Below are positions 39,725 to 50,975 of a stretch of DNA of 64,000 bases, one piece after another. The notes under the pieces were generated by a model that had not been told where the DNA came from, ran no database searches, and saw nothing but the letters and a program-made list of their open reading frames with translations. Every line of letters begins with the position of its first letter. The first letter of the stretch is position 1. The stretch covers positions 23,557,501 through 23,621,500 of the forward strand of contig NW_026622841.1 in assembly GCF_023065955.2 (NCBI RefSeq). The letters are read 5' to 3'. The DNA is from Ursus arctos. Its lineage: Eukaryota; Chordata; Mammalia; Carnivora; Ursidae. The translations under genes and the position numbers were made by a program.

Positions 39725-39925
39725 TCTGTGACTCTCTGTTGTGTGGGCTCTGGAGCCAGGCCGTCTGGGTACAAATCCTAGCTTTGCCACTGACCAGTTC
39801 TGTGATCTTGGGCCCTGAGCCTCTGTTTCCCCATCTGTAAAATGGGATGTCATTCCAAGTGGTCATTGGGAAAACTGAATGAATTTTATGCTTGGTACGT
39901 TCTAAGTGCTCAACAAATGTTAACT
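39725..39925 (+). repeat. MIR SINE
   Basis: Sense MIR: GGCTCTGGAGCCAGGCCGTC, TACAAATCCTAGCTTTGCCA, TGTTTCCCCATCTGTAAAAT, followed by AGTGCTCAACAAATGTTA. Well preserved. Confidence 0.9.
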
Positions 39926-39929
39926 ACTC

Positions 39930-40400
39930 TTACTTAAAACCCCAAAACCAAAAAAACCTTTAATGGCTTCACATTGCTTTTAGGATAAAGACCCAAATCT
40001 TCAATGGAGAATTTTGCACTAGCAGGTCCTTCTCGCTTCCCCCTCAGGGTGTGTCCTAAAGCTGTACTGGCTTCATATTCGCCTCCTGCACATCCAGATA
40101 CTTGCTAACATGCTTTCCTAACCCCCCTGAATGACCCACCAGCTCAAACAGCCCCTCCTCAAAGAAGCCTTTCCTGATCTCTACCCTGGGGCCCTTAGTC
40201 AGTCATGTGCATCTGTTGTTTATTTCCTTGAGGAAATCATCTTTTTGTCATTAAGCTTTTAATTACGGGGTTAATTGACGAGAGTTCACCTTCTATGCTA
40301 GATCATAAACGCCACGATGTCTGGGAGGCGCTATTTGTTTGTGTTCAGTCTTGTGTTCGCAGCTCTGAGCGTAGTATTTATTTGTTGTATGTGGGACGGT
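39930..40400 (+). repeat. L2 LINE 3' end
   Basis: L2 order is clear: TTTAATGGCTTCACATTGCT, TAGGATAAAGACCCAAATCT, AAAGAAGCCTTTCCTGATCT, ATCATAAACGCCACGATGTC. Confidence 0.8.
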
Positions 40401-42308
40401 TAAGTACTGGTGAGTGAATGAACGAACGAACCAGTCCGTCTAGTTGCTTGACATTCAGGGACTTACCTCCTGTTCTTTCAAAGCACATGGAAATGATATT
40501 AATAAATGTATCATTTTTATGATGTTGGCACCTGCACATTTTAGCCACAGATTTTTAAAATCCTATCTGAGTTGTCTTTATTCCTCTGACACCTAATTAC
40601 TTCCCCCCTTGAGAAAGGCAGTATTGATGATTTTGGAATACCATATGTGCACAGAAGAAGTTGTTTTATCTATTTTAAAAATGCTGAAATATAGGAACCG
40701 TTGGCACCTGAAACTAGAAGACCTCTTTAATCTCATTGGGGTGACCTCCCAAGCCACCTGCCTGACAACAGGGGCCTACGGCAGGGATTTGGGACGTGTC
40801 TTAGGACTATGGTAGCTTTTCCTAGTGCTAGCATGGGGTCCTCAGCCGACGTCAGCCACAGAGGAGCCAACAGTGAGGACGGACTTGAACTGCTTATCCG
40901 AGGCGATCCCTGGCCTGAAGGTCAGTTGGTGCTTTTAGACTGAACTTTAAACTCAGACCATCAAGTTAAAGAAGCACAACCTTTATTTGCATGTAGATTG
41001 CTGCAGTAAAAAAAAAAAAGGAAGTCAGGAGCTTCTGATGGCTGGTGTGTTTGTGATCAGCGACAAGTGCAAAGTGTGAATGGAACTTTCCAGAGCATGC
41101 GTGTTGACTCCAGCACGTATGCCCATGTGTGTGCGCGCAGAGAGTTGTTTCACTGCTTTGGAGCCCATGTGGCTAGCTAATGTGTGGTATAAAATTATTG
41201 ACTTGTGTGCAATTACTTTTGACTCTAAAATTGAAGGCTTAAAACTGTTAACTGATAATACCTAAGAGTGAGTTTAGGAGGAAGTAATTTGTTTCCTCTG
41301 TTTTAGTTTGAAATCTTGATACAGAAGGTAATACACACATATACTCATAATTTGAGCCAGCATTTGGAGCTGGTTTTCAGCATTAACCGTCATAACCTGT
41401 GTGCAGGTGAGCATGCTTGCTGTGCTCCTCTGTGACTATGAGGTATTTCTGCCCAGGACCAGACATAAGGCTTGGTGAAATTAGGCATTTGACCTATGGA
41501 AATCCTACAACTTACCTTATAATATGCAAAGAATAGCACAGGTCCTCAAACTGAGGGTTGCTCAGTGACAATACATCTGCATCTACCTAGTTTTTCACAG
41601 AAAATACCTGCACTTATTGCCAATGATCCTATGGCAGACAGCCCCAAGGGATGGGCTGGTCACTGCATGTTTCACACCCCCCAGTCACATCGCCTTGCAA
41701 CCCAGGCATGCTACCTAATAAGGTTGTAGAAACTGCCTTTGAGTGAACTAAGTCACCTGGATCTAACCCCCAGGTTCTGGAACAGTTGCGGTGCCCCTGG
41801 TACCATCTTGCTCCTTTGCCCAGACACTGTAATACACTAATATGCTGAGACTGCAAATGTTTATAGTTACATCAGGACGACATGCTGTGAGGCATCTCTG
41901 ATTGCAGGAAGGGATGAGCCAGGGCCTACCCTGAGCTGGAATCTGAGAAAGCCCCTATGTGTTGCCTAATACAGTTCCTAAGACTTTTTTGAATACCCCT
42001 GATATACTGATGTGTGGCATACCGAGGGGAGTGTGCCGTTAAATTGGGAAATTTGGGTCTCTCCTTGATAGGGTTCTTTCACTTCCCAAGCTGTTGGCTT
42101 GGTGCTCGGTAAATGATCCTTTAAACTGGGACTGAACTTGTGGAAGTTCTGGGAGTTAAATGCAGGATGGTATCAGCATAAGTGGACTGTCACCACCATC
42201 TTGAATCTGTAGCTTCCATGGAGATGTTGCCCTTCAAGCTTTCCTTAGCCTCAGTCTCCTGTTACAAGTTTCAGGGGATGCTCTCAGCTGCGGAGATGCT
42301 TCATGAAG

Positions 42309-42476
42309 TTCCCTTTTATGTGTTCTCCCTCCTCTCGTGATGACAAGGACCCTGTTCCTGCCACCGCCACAACTGAGAATGGATCACCTTCAAAGCCCAA
42401 CACTGGCTCCTCCACCAGATCCCCTCCTCCCCTTGCAAAAGCCTCCAGTAAGGAGGATGCCACATATATGCGTCAG
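42309..42476 (+). pseudogene. Exon-like relative of the MYO5B loop-2 exon, probably decayed
   Basis: An open frame in intron 14 reads FPFMCSPSSRDDKDPVPATA, then TTENGSPSKPNTGSS...KASSKED, which aligns with exon 15 ([20 protein letters not shown]...KASNKEH). In the best 19-codon block (42339-42395 against 43634-43690) I count 47 of 57 identical bases, without a gap. Beyond it, differences in length are whole codons and the frame stays open until 42560. No similarity to exon 15 is visible in the flanks. The acceptor is poor: AAG with no pyrimidine tract before it. Where exon 15 has CAG|GTCAGC this copy has CAG|AGATTA. A donor-like CCA|GTAAGG at 42448 is out of phase. It could be a dead tandem exon or, less likely, a rarely used one. 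Confidence 0.75.
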
Positions 42477-42564
42477 AGATTAGACTGTGTCTTAAACCCA
42501 TGTGCATTCCAGTTTGTTGATATTGCTGGTGTAAATGACCAGGAGACCGTTGTGTATTGAAACA

Positions 42565-42630
42565 CGCTCTGACCTGGACATCGGGAGGCTGGGGTTCTGG
42601 CCCTGGCTCAGTCACTAACCAGCAGCCCCA
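42565..42630 (+). repeat. MIR-like fragment
   Basis: GAGGCTGGGGTTCTGGCCCT followed by GGCTCAGTCACTAACCAGC matches the MIR core. Short. Confidence 0.5.
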
Positions 42631-43184
42631 GGTGAGCCGATACTGGCCACCGTGCCCGCTCTGGGACAAATGGAGAGGAAGCAGTGTTCTGGAGGGCCCC
42701 TTCTCCCTGAGTTCTTCTTTCCTCACCTGCCCCCCTTGAAGAGGTGATCTTTATGCTTTATGTCCAAGCTCTAAAATTCCATGATTCTGAGTTTCCTCTG
42801 TAGCTCACAACTTTAACCGTATAGACAGATTTTTCATGTATATCCCCTAGCAAAGATAATAAAACTGGGCAATGTTTGAGTGCTTATGATATGCTGGGCA
42901 CACTACTATATGCTTACGTGGACTGTCTCCTTGAATCCTTTCCCCGGCCCTCCTCCTCCATCGAGGGGGAGGCTAAGAGGCCGTAGGGTCAGCAAGCATG
43001 GGACTCAGGGCCCAGTGCGGACCTTGGCTGGTACCTGGGTGCATGGTGGAGACATGAGGGGGTGACCCAGGAAAGTCCATTGGAGGAGGCAGGGCTGGGC
43101 CTTGAGAGATGGGCCTCTCCTCTGAGCAGAGAGGAGAAATTCTAAATTCTAGAAAGTGTGCATTACTCTGAAAAGAGGCTCTGT

Positions 43185-43560
43185 ACTCGTTAGCAGTCTC
43201 TCCACTTTCTTCTCTCCCAGCCCCTGGCCACCGCTGAACTCCTTTCTGTTCCCTGGACATTTCATGTAAACAGAATCATGCACAACATGGTCTCTTGTGT
43301 CTGGCTTCTTTCACTTGGCGTGTTTCCAGGGTTCATCCATGCTGTGGCACATATGGGGACTGCATTCCTCTAGGTCATTGAATAGTATCCTGTTGTACGG
43401 ATCTGCCACGTTCTGTTTGTTTATCAGCTGACTGATAATTTGCGTTGTTCCCGCTTTGCGGCTGCAGTGAATAATGTGGTTGTGGACTTCGGTGTGCAGG
43501 TTTGTGTATGGATGTGTGTTTTCAGGTCTCTTGGGTATGTACTGGAATGCTACTTGGAAA
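43185..43560 (-). mobile_element. Ancient L1M LINE 3' fragment next to the exon 15 acceptor
   Basis: Antisense L1M words: CAGCCCCTGGCCACCGCTGA, GACATTTCATGTAAACAGAA, TCTGGCTTCTTTCACTTGGC, AGGGTTCATCCATGCTGTGG, TCTTGGGTATGTACTGG. It ends about 45 bp before exon 15, so only a short piece of older intron separates them. Confidence 0.85.
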
Positions 43561-43606
43561 GTCCAAGAGATCGTGTGTTCAGTGTTCTTCCTGTGTTTGT
43601 TTCTAG

Positions 43607-43762
43607 TTCCCACTAGTGGCTGACTTGTTTCACGATGACAAGGACTCCGTTCCTGCCGCCGCTACATCTGGGAAGGGCTCGTCTTCAAAGATCAATGTTC
43701 GCTCCGCCAGACCCCCCCTGAAAGCATCCAACAAGGAGCACAAGAAAACTGTGGGCCACCAG
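43607..43762 (+). CDS. MYO5B: MYO5B exon 15: loop 2 (actin-binding surface loop)
   Basis: 156 bp, 52 codons, phase 0 both ends: [52 protein letters not shown]. This is the long, Ser/Lys-rich loop 2 at the 50K/20K junction, whose positive charges tune actin affinity and processivity; [10 protein letters not shown] ends it as in MYO5A. It appears one codon longer than remembered human MYO5B (AAATSGKG against ATTPGKG) and has Ser for Pro in DKDSVPA. Acceptor GTTTGTTTCTAG is good; donor CAG|GTCAGC is weak at +3. A related exon-like sequence lies 1.3 kb upstream. Confidence 0.97.
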
Positions 43763-44746
<984 letters not shown>

Positions 44747-45119
44747 TAAGTGCCCGTGCGGGTGTTGGCCCGCCACCTCTCGGCTGGAGTCAGGCTGGTC
44801 AAGCCTGGCCTCTCCACGTTTCTGTACAAGTTCAAGTGGAAGAGACGGAGGCACAGTCTTGGGGGGGGGGGGGTTCTGCAGCAGGTTGATTAGTTGATCT
44901 TACACTTCACAGATGGTTTACGTGCTGAGTGCAGGCCAACAGATGTTGACCAAGTTCCACCTGTCTGCTGTCTAGAAGGATTCAAAAGGATGAGAGCATA
45001 CAGCTCCCTAATCCCATGGAGTTTACTGTGGTGTTGAGGAGTGTGCACACCTGAATCAGAGAACCACATAAAAGTGTGTCATTAAATGTAGATGGACCTG
45101 TGTCTCTTAGCAGGTGTTC

Positions 45120-45215
45120 AGTTCAGAGGTGGGAGGATAGCTGGAGTGGTCAGAGAAGACGTCTTCCATTGGGGAAACTTGACCTCAAATGACATGTTGA
45201 GTGATGAGACATGAA
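45120..45215 (-). repeat. L2-like LINE remnant
   Basis: GAAGACGTCTTCCATTGGGG and CTTGACCTCAAATGACATGT resemble the antisense L2 end. Short and weak. Confidence 0.3.
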
Positions 45216-45319
45216 GGTGGTCCTGTTTCTCACATCCCCTCTACCACTGAGCTTCCAGAGTTATTCACACCCGCTCACCTTCCCCCCCACCCCACTACTT
45301 AGCCTTCTCTGGTCTAAAT

Positions 45320-46140
45320 TCTACTTCTGCCCCTATCTGGAATATTGTCTTTCAATTCTATCCATGCCCGCATGGTTGACCCCACCCAAATCTATATACC
45401 AGTGACTCTTCAGTGTCTTTGTTCATCCCTGGTTTCTGCCAAATTCCGGACCAGAGTTTCTGAATGCCTCCTGCAGTTTCATTGGCTAATTCACATTCAG
45501 CGTGTCTGCAATCAGACTCCTTGTTTTCCCCCCAAGAAATGGTTCCTCTGTCTTTGGTCTCTTATGGCATAACCATTTCCTGACAGCTCATTACCCACCA
45601 AACCTGAGAGTCCCTCTGAGCCAGTACTATCCAATAGAACTTTGTATGGGTGGAACTGTTCTATAATCTGCATTGTCCAACATGGTAGCCACAAGTCATC
45701 TGTGGCTATTGGGTGCTTTGGGATGTGGCTGGTATGACTGAGGGACTGGTTTCTGTCATTTTAATTATATTCAAATACCTGTAGCTGGCTGATGGCTACC
45801 ATATTGGACAGCATAAGCCTTGATTCTTCCCTCTTCCTTATTCCCCAATGTCCGGTCATCGTCAAAGTCTCATGGAATCTGCTTGAAAATGTGTTATTTT
45901 GGTCTCCCTTTTCTCTTTCTTCTGTCACCTTGTTTTAGACTCTTTTTAGACTCTGTTACTTTCCTGGAATACTGCCCTAAGTCTTTAGCACAGTCTCTTC
46001 GTTACCTCTGCAGCCCCATTATTCAGTTGCCCTGAGCCACCGCACAAGCTATATCTTCTGCTCAGAGGAGGGGTATATTTCTAAATTTCTAAAGCACTTT
46101 CTTCCCAGCTTTCTGACTTCCTTTGCAGTCCTCGCATAAT
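45320..46140 (+). repeat. L2-like LINE remnant (interrupted)
   Basis: C/T-rich sequence with TTGATTCTTCCCTCTTCCTT, TTTCTGAATGCCTCCTGCAG and TTTCCTGGAATACTGCCCTA in an L2-like order, broken by the hAT element at 45617-45812. Family assignment is tentative. Confidence 0.4.
45617..45812. repeat. Small non-autonomous hAT-like DNA transposon
   Basis: The left end CAGTACTATCCAATAGAACT and right end CATATTGGACAGCATAAG form imperfect terminal inverted repeats; inside are ATGGTAGCCACAAGTCATCT and GTGGCTATTGGGTGC. This is a familiar mammalian MER-type element whose exact name I cannot confirm. Confidence 0.65.
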
Positions 46141-46892
46141 GGCTTTCTGGGAAATTACTTTGGCAACTCCGTCAGAGTGAATATCTGAACTCCCCTCTGC
46201 CATTCCTATTATTTCATAAAGCTTGACCTGCGCACAGATGTTCCTTATGCTGGAAAAGGTCAGGAAGACAACATTGAGTCAGCCTTCTTTGAAGCATGCT
46301 GATTGTTGACTCTTTTCCCTTCCTCCCAATTTCCAAGAAGTGGTTAGGAATTCCCCCTGTGTGACATCTGTTTACCAGCCGACTCCAGGAGAGAGAGGCT
46401 CTTAGAAGGGCAGCATGCGTGAAAGACTTCGATTATGTGTGAAGGGCAGGAGCGGCGTGCAGGGGCCCCAGAGAGGAGAGTCGAGGGCTGGGTACCAGCT
46501 CTGCCCTCAACCAGCTGCGACCTTGTGCAGTTCATTCCGCAGAACCTGATACCTGCCACCTGTTGGATTCTCTCGCTGGAAGTCCCCTCCCAGATGAAAA
46601 GAGATGCTGGGGGCTTTCAGAATGACTAATCCTAATGACCCATGTTTCTAAGACCTTCCTTTGCCTTTGGACCAAAATCACCCTAACAAAGTGAGGAGAA
46701 TACTGAACCAGGGCAGAGCACCTGTATTCTAGTTCGGGCTCTACTACCTATTGTTTGGCTGATCCACGAGCGAGCCCAATACTGTTGGCCTCGTTTCTTC
46801 ATCTATAATGCAGCCAAAGCAGATCATCCTGATGAAAGAAATCAAGGAGATGATATAGATTATTTGTGAGAAGCATAAAATTTGGTGAGTAA

Positions 46893-46945
46893 AAATATAA
46901 TTTAAAATATATATTTTATTAAATATATACATATATATGTAATTC
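46893..46945. repeat. AT-rich palindromic low-complexity stretch
   Basis: About fifty bases almost entirely A/T with alternating TATATA runs (for example AAATATATATTTTATT and ATATACATATATATG), able to fold back on itself. Confidence 0.8.
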
Positions 46946-46989
46946 CAGAAGGAAAGTTTTGTATGCCTCCCCCACATCCCCTGCAACTG

Positions 46990-47165
46990 CTTTCTCAACC
47001 TTCGCATCCTTGACATTTTGGGCCAGGTAATCTGTCGTGGGGGGCTGTCCTGTCCACAGGAGTATGCTGGTAGCATCCCCGTGACTGTGACAACTAAAAG
47101 TGCTTTATGATCGCCAAGTGTTCCTTGGAGGACAGACTCACACCCCCCAGTGGAGGACCGCTGTC
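46990..47165 (+). repeat. hAT-Charlie DNA transposon remnant (MER58-like)
   Basis: TTTCTCAACCTTCGCATCCT, TGACATTTTGGGCCAGGTAA, GTGGGGGGCTGTCCTGTCCA and TGCTGGTAGCATCCCCGTGA follow the sense MER58 order closely. Confidence 0.8.
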
Positions 47166-48014
47166 CTACACTACGTGCTTTGATAGCATTCCTTGTAGAA
47201 AAATCTTTTTTGCTTTGCTTCTTCCTTTATTCAAAAAACATCTATCATACCCACTATTCACTGGACACTGGTCGAGGATAAGTGGAATGACAAACATCCC
47301 TCATCCTTAAGGCGTTGCCAGTCATTAATCACGGACAACGGTATAGAAGTGACCGTCAGACCACAGTGCATGGGAGTGCTGCAGGAACAGAGAAGCCAAG
47401 GGGGTGCTCAAGTGTCCAGGGAGGGGGTGGCCTGGGGGTGTGTGATCAAGCTGGGATCGCTGGTTGGAGGAACTGGCCAGTTTCCTGAGGACCAGTGCCC
47501 TGGGCTCAGAAGTGGACAACACTCAGAGTCTTGGGACCCTCAAGTGTGACTGCATCACGCCACAGAGCCCGCAGATGGGTGGGAGCCGGCAGCATGTGCA
47601 AAATCAGGGAAGTGGCGCGTGACTGCCGAGGGGAGTGGGTTCTCAGCTGCTGGCTCCGCTGAGCCTGCACATTTGTTGGGAGGAGAAAGTATAGCCCTGC
47701 GTTTCGGCGGTTGGACCCTATTGATCTTTGATAACTTTTCAGTCCAGACTTAAGTGTTGCTTGTCTTCACCATGGTCCTCCAAAATTTAATAGAAGGGAG
47801 GAGCTGGTTTTTCACTCTCAGTCACCTGGTAACGCACGCAGGAAGGCTGACGGAGAGATGCTGGTGACAGTGAGCTTTCTTTACCGTTGAAGAGATAAGA
47901 TTAAAATACAGAAGCCTGGCTGGCTGTACACGTCCCCTGGGGCTGTGAACAGGGAAAGAGGCTGGCAAGATCTTGGTGGAGGGTCTGCTTTTTTTTTTTT
48001 TTTCCCTAATAGTG

Positions 48015-48145
48015 TTGTTCTTTTCTATCACTTAGTCCTTACAACCAGCTGGTGAATTCTAGTTGGGCAGATATTCTCAGCTTCTGTTGAAGAAATGAGG
48101 AAAAGGAGCACAGGGAGAGGACATGTTGCCCGGAGTGGCATAAGC
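48015..48145 (-). repeat. MIR-like remnant
   Basis: AGTCCTTACAACCAGCTGGT, GAAGAAATGAGGAAAAGGAG and GGAGAGGACATGTTGCCCGG follow antisense MIR weakly. Confidence 0.4.
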
Positions 48146-48333
48146 TGTTAGCGGCCGTACCAAGTTTTCTGCTTTGTCCTTGCTCTCTTCCCCCATCCTG
48201 CAGGGAAGAGAATGTTGCCAGCTCAGGAGGAAAGTGCGAGTGTGAGCAGGAAGTGGGGAGGACCGCAGGTGGACCCGCAGCCCACGAAGGACGAGGGGTC
48301 AGAGATGCTTGCCAAGCATGCTGCCCGTCCCCG

Positions 48334-48361
48334 ACACACACACACACACACACACACACAC
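48334..48361 (+). repeat. (CA)n microsatellite
   Basis: Fourteen uninterrupted AC units, followed 50 bp later by a 13-base G run (48415-48427). Probably length-polymorphic. Confidence 0.97.
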
Positions 48362-48984
48362 AGCAGACTGAATCAGACCCTGGCCTGGAGAGCACAGGTG
48401 CAGAGAGCCGGGGCGGGGGGGGGGGGGTGGAGAGGTCTGCAGCCCGCAGGAAACCTTCCCCAAAGTGCAAGCACATCCACTGTGCATTCCTGACTCAGGC
48501 CCCGCTGGCCACCTTTAGAATGAGAGAAGCAGAGCCTGTGAACAGCAGAGGAGGAGCTGGGTGTCCAAAGTAGCACGACTTGGGCGGGTTCGGGGGTGGC
48601 AGGAGAAGGCCAAAGGGGTGCAGGCCTGGAGGAAGGCATGAGTGTCTCCTGGGACACTGAGCCTCAGGGCTGACCTGGAATGCAGGGAGTGGGAGTCCCT
48701 GGACTCAAGGTCAGCTCGTGGTCTTGTCACCTGGAAGGTGCCGGCTGACCCAGTGCATCTGTCTCAGGGGACTGCTGGGTCCTTGACGTAGGAAGGCAGC
48801 CAGCACTAGGAGCCGAGCAGCTCATGAAGAGAGGTGGGAGGGCAGGACAAGTCTCCAGTGGAGAGTGGTGTTCCAAGCGTGGCAGATTCCAGCCCTGGTC
48901 CGTCCTGCGGAATCCTAAGTGGGCCCAGCTGCTGGAAAAACTCCCAGTGTTGTCAACGAGGTGGCAGACACGTGTGGCAAGAGG

Positions 48985-48999
48985 CTGCCCCCTGGTGTC
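48985..48999 (-). promoter_or_regulatory. Possible CTCF-binding motif, reverse orientation
   Basis: The minus strand reads GACACCAGGGGGCAG, close to the CTCF core. The best of the three candidates by eye. Motif only. Confidence 0.35.
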
Positions 49000-49292
49000 C
49001 TAGAGATAAAGCTGCCCATCTCTCTCCACGGGGCAGGCAGGCTACCCGAGAGCTTGGCCAAGGTGTGTGCTGCAGTCAACGTGATCCCAGGATCTGGGCC
49101 TCAGCCCTGCCTGCCTCCCACTTCCCAGAGTGGAAGGAGTACAAGATGCCTGGCCCCTGGGCTCAAGCTCAGCTGAGAAACAGCCAGAAAGAAAGGGAGC
49201 ATTTACTCCCCATCCCTTCTCAGAGTGGGGTAGTAGTCTTAGAAAAGTCTAGAGGTTAATTCTAGTTCAGCTGAGTTCTTTCCCCAGGAAGA

Positions 49293-49307
49293 CCCCCCCC
49301 CCCCCCC
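49293..49307 (+). repeat. C15 homopolymer
   Basis: Fifteen consecutive C. It is the longest C run in the window; the other long runs (18364, 25391, 44861, 48415, 55090) are G on this strand. Confidence 0.95.
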
Positions 49308-49559
49308 GATTGCCACAGCCACCCCTGACTCCTTACAGCATTGGTACCATGCTTCTCAGCTCTGGCTTTGTGCACTTCTCTACACTTCTCTCCCAGTGCA
49401 GGGACTCTGCCCAGACCACGTCTGATTGCTGATTGTACAGCGTCCTACTCAGCGTACTTGTTGGAGTAAACCCTGGGTTTTCAGGACTAACCAGCAGTTG
49501 AGGGCACATGAGTTGTTGAAGATGGGAAGATAGGTTTCTTTATTTCAACCGGGCAGCTG

Positions 49560-49790
49560 TCATGATAGCAGCTAACAATGCATGTCTCTTATTGTTGTCC
49601 CTGGTGCTGGTCTAGCTGCTTTCCTGGGCCGTTAGGTTAATCTTTGCACTAGCCCTAAGAAAGGGATACTGCTATTATCCCCGTGTTATAGGTGAGGGTA
49701 CTAAGGCCCAAGGAGGTGATGTTGCCTTCCCCAGATGACAAATGCAGCTGGTGAGTGACCATGTCACCATTCAAACCCAGCTTTGTCTGG
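49560..49790 (-). repeat. MIR SINE
   Basis: Antisense MIR, nearly full length: TAGCAGCTAACAATGCATGT, CTGCTATTATCCCCGTGTTA, TAGGTGAGGGTACTAAGGCC, TTCAAACCCAGCTTTGTCTG. Confidence 0.85.
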
Positions 49791-49862
49791 CCTGAAACTC
49801 ACCCTTCTAACTCCTGAAGCAATACTGCTTGTGGTGGCGAGTGTATATGATTTGGCCTTTGA

Positions 49863-50270
<408 letters not shown>

Positions 50271-50564
50271 TAATGCGCCCACCAGCCACGCCCTCCTGGG
50301 GAAGCCTGGCTCCCCAGGGAACCCGTTTACACGCTGTCAGCCGGAGACCCGTCCTGCATAAAGTTCCCGAACCCTGAGGGCCCAGGCTGGCTGCTGACCG
50401 ATGGGAGAACACATTTTGGCCTGAGAAGCATGGGAGTCCATGGTGGCGTCCGCTGGCGCAGCTTGTCCCGCTTCAGATCGGCCCCGGTCTGGGCGAGCAG
50501 TGAGCTAGAGCTGTAAAGGGGATTTCTCCTTCCCTCCCACCTTGTTCCCTTCACTTTTTTTTTT

Positions 50565-50975
50565 TTTTAATTTTTATTATAAAACATGCCTATTTACTGT
50601 CTGAATCATTTTGAAGTGTACAGTTCGGTCGTGGTCAGTACGTTCCTGTCTGTGCACCCATCTCCAGAGCTCTTTTCGTCTTGCAAACCTGACACTCTGG
50701 GCCCACTAAACACTAAATCCCCATTTCCTTCCCCCTCCAACAGCTGGCGGCCACCATTCTACTTTGTCTCTGTTTTTGACGACTCTGCATCCTTCATATA
50801 CGTGGAATCCTACAGTGGTGGCGACTGGCTTTTGTCACTTAGTTTAATATCTTTAAGGCTCCCCCATGTAGCATGGGTCAGAATTTCCTTCCTTTTTGTG
50901 GCCGAATACGATTCCATTGTATGCGTAGACCACTTTTTATTTATCCATCCATTTGTCAATAGACCCCTATACCTT
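50565..50975 (-). mobile_element. Ancient L1M LINE 3' fragment
   Basis: Antisense L1M: TTTTTATTATAAAACATGCC, GAAGTGTACAGTTCGGTCGT, AACAGCTGGCGGCCACCATT, TTTTATTTATCCATCCATTT. Confidence 0.85.

Noticed and set aside
48334..48361. CA repeat as a CRISPR-like or functional array
   Set aside because: Plain dinucleotide microsatellite, common in mammals; no spacer structure.
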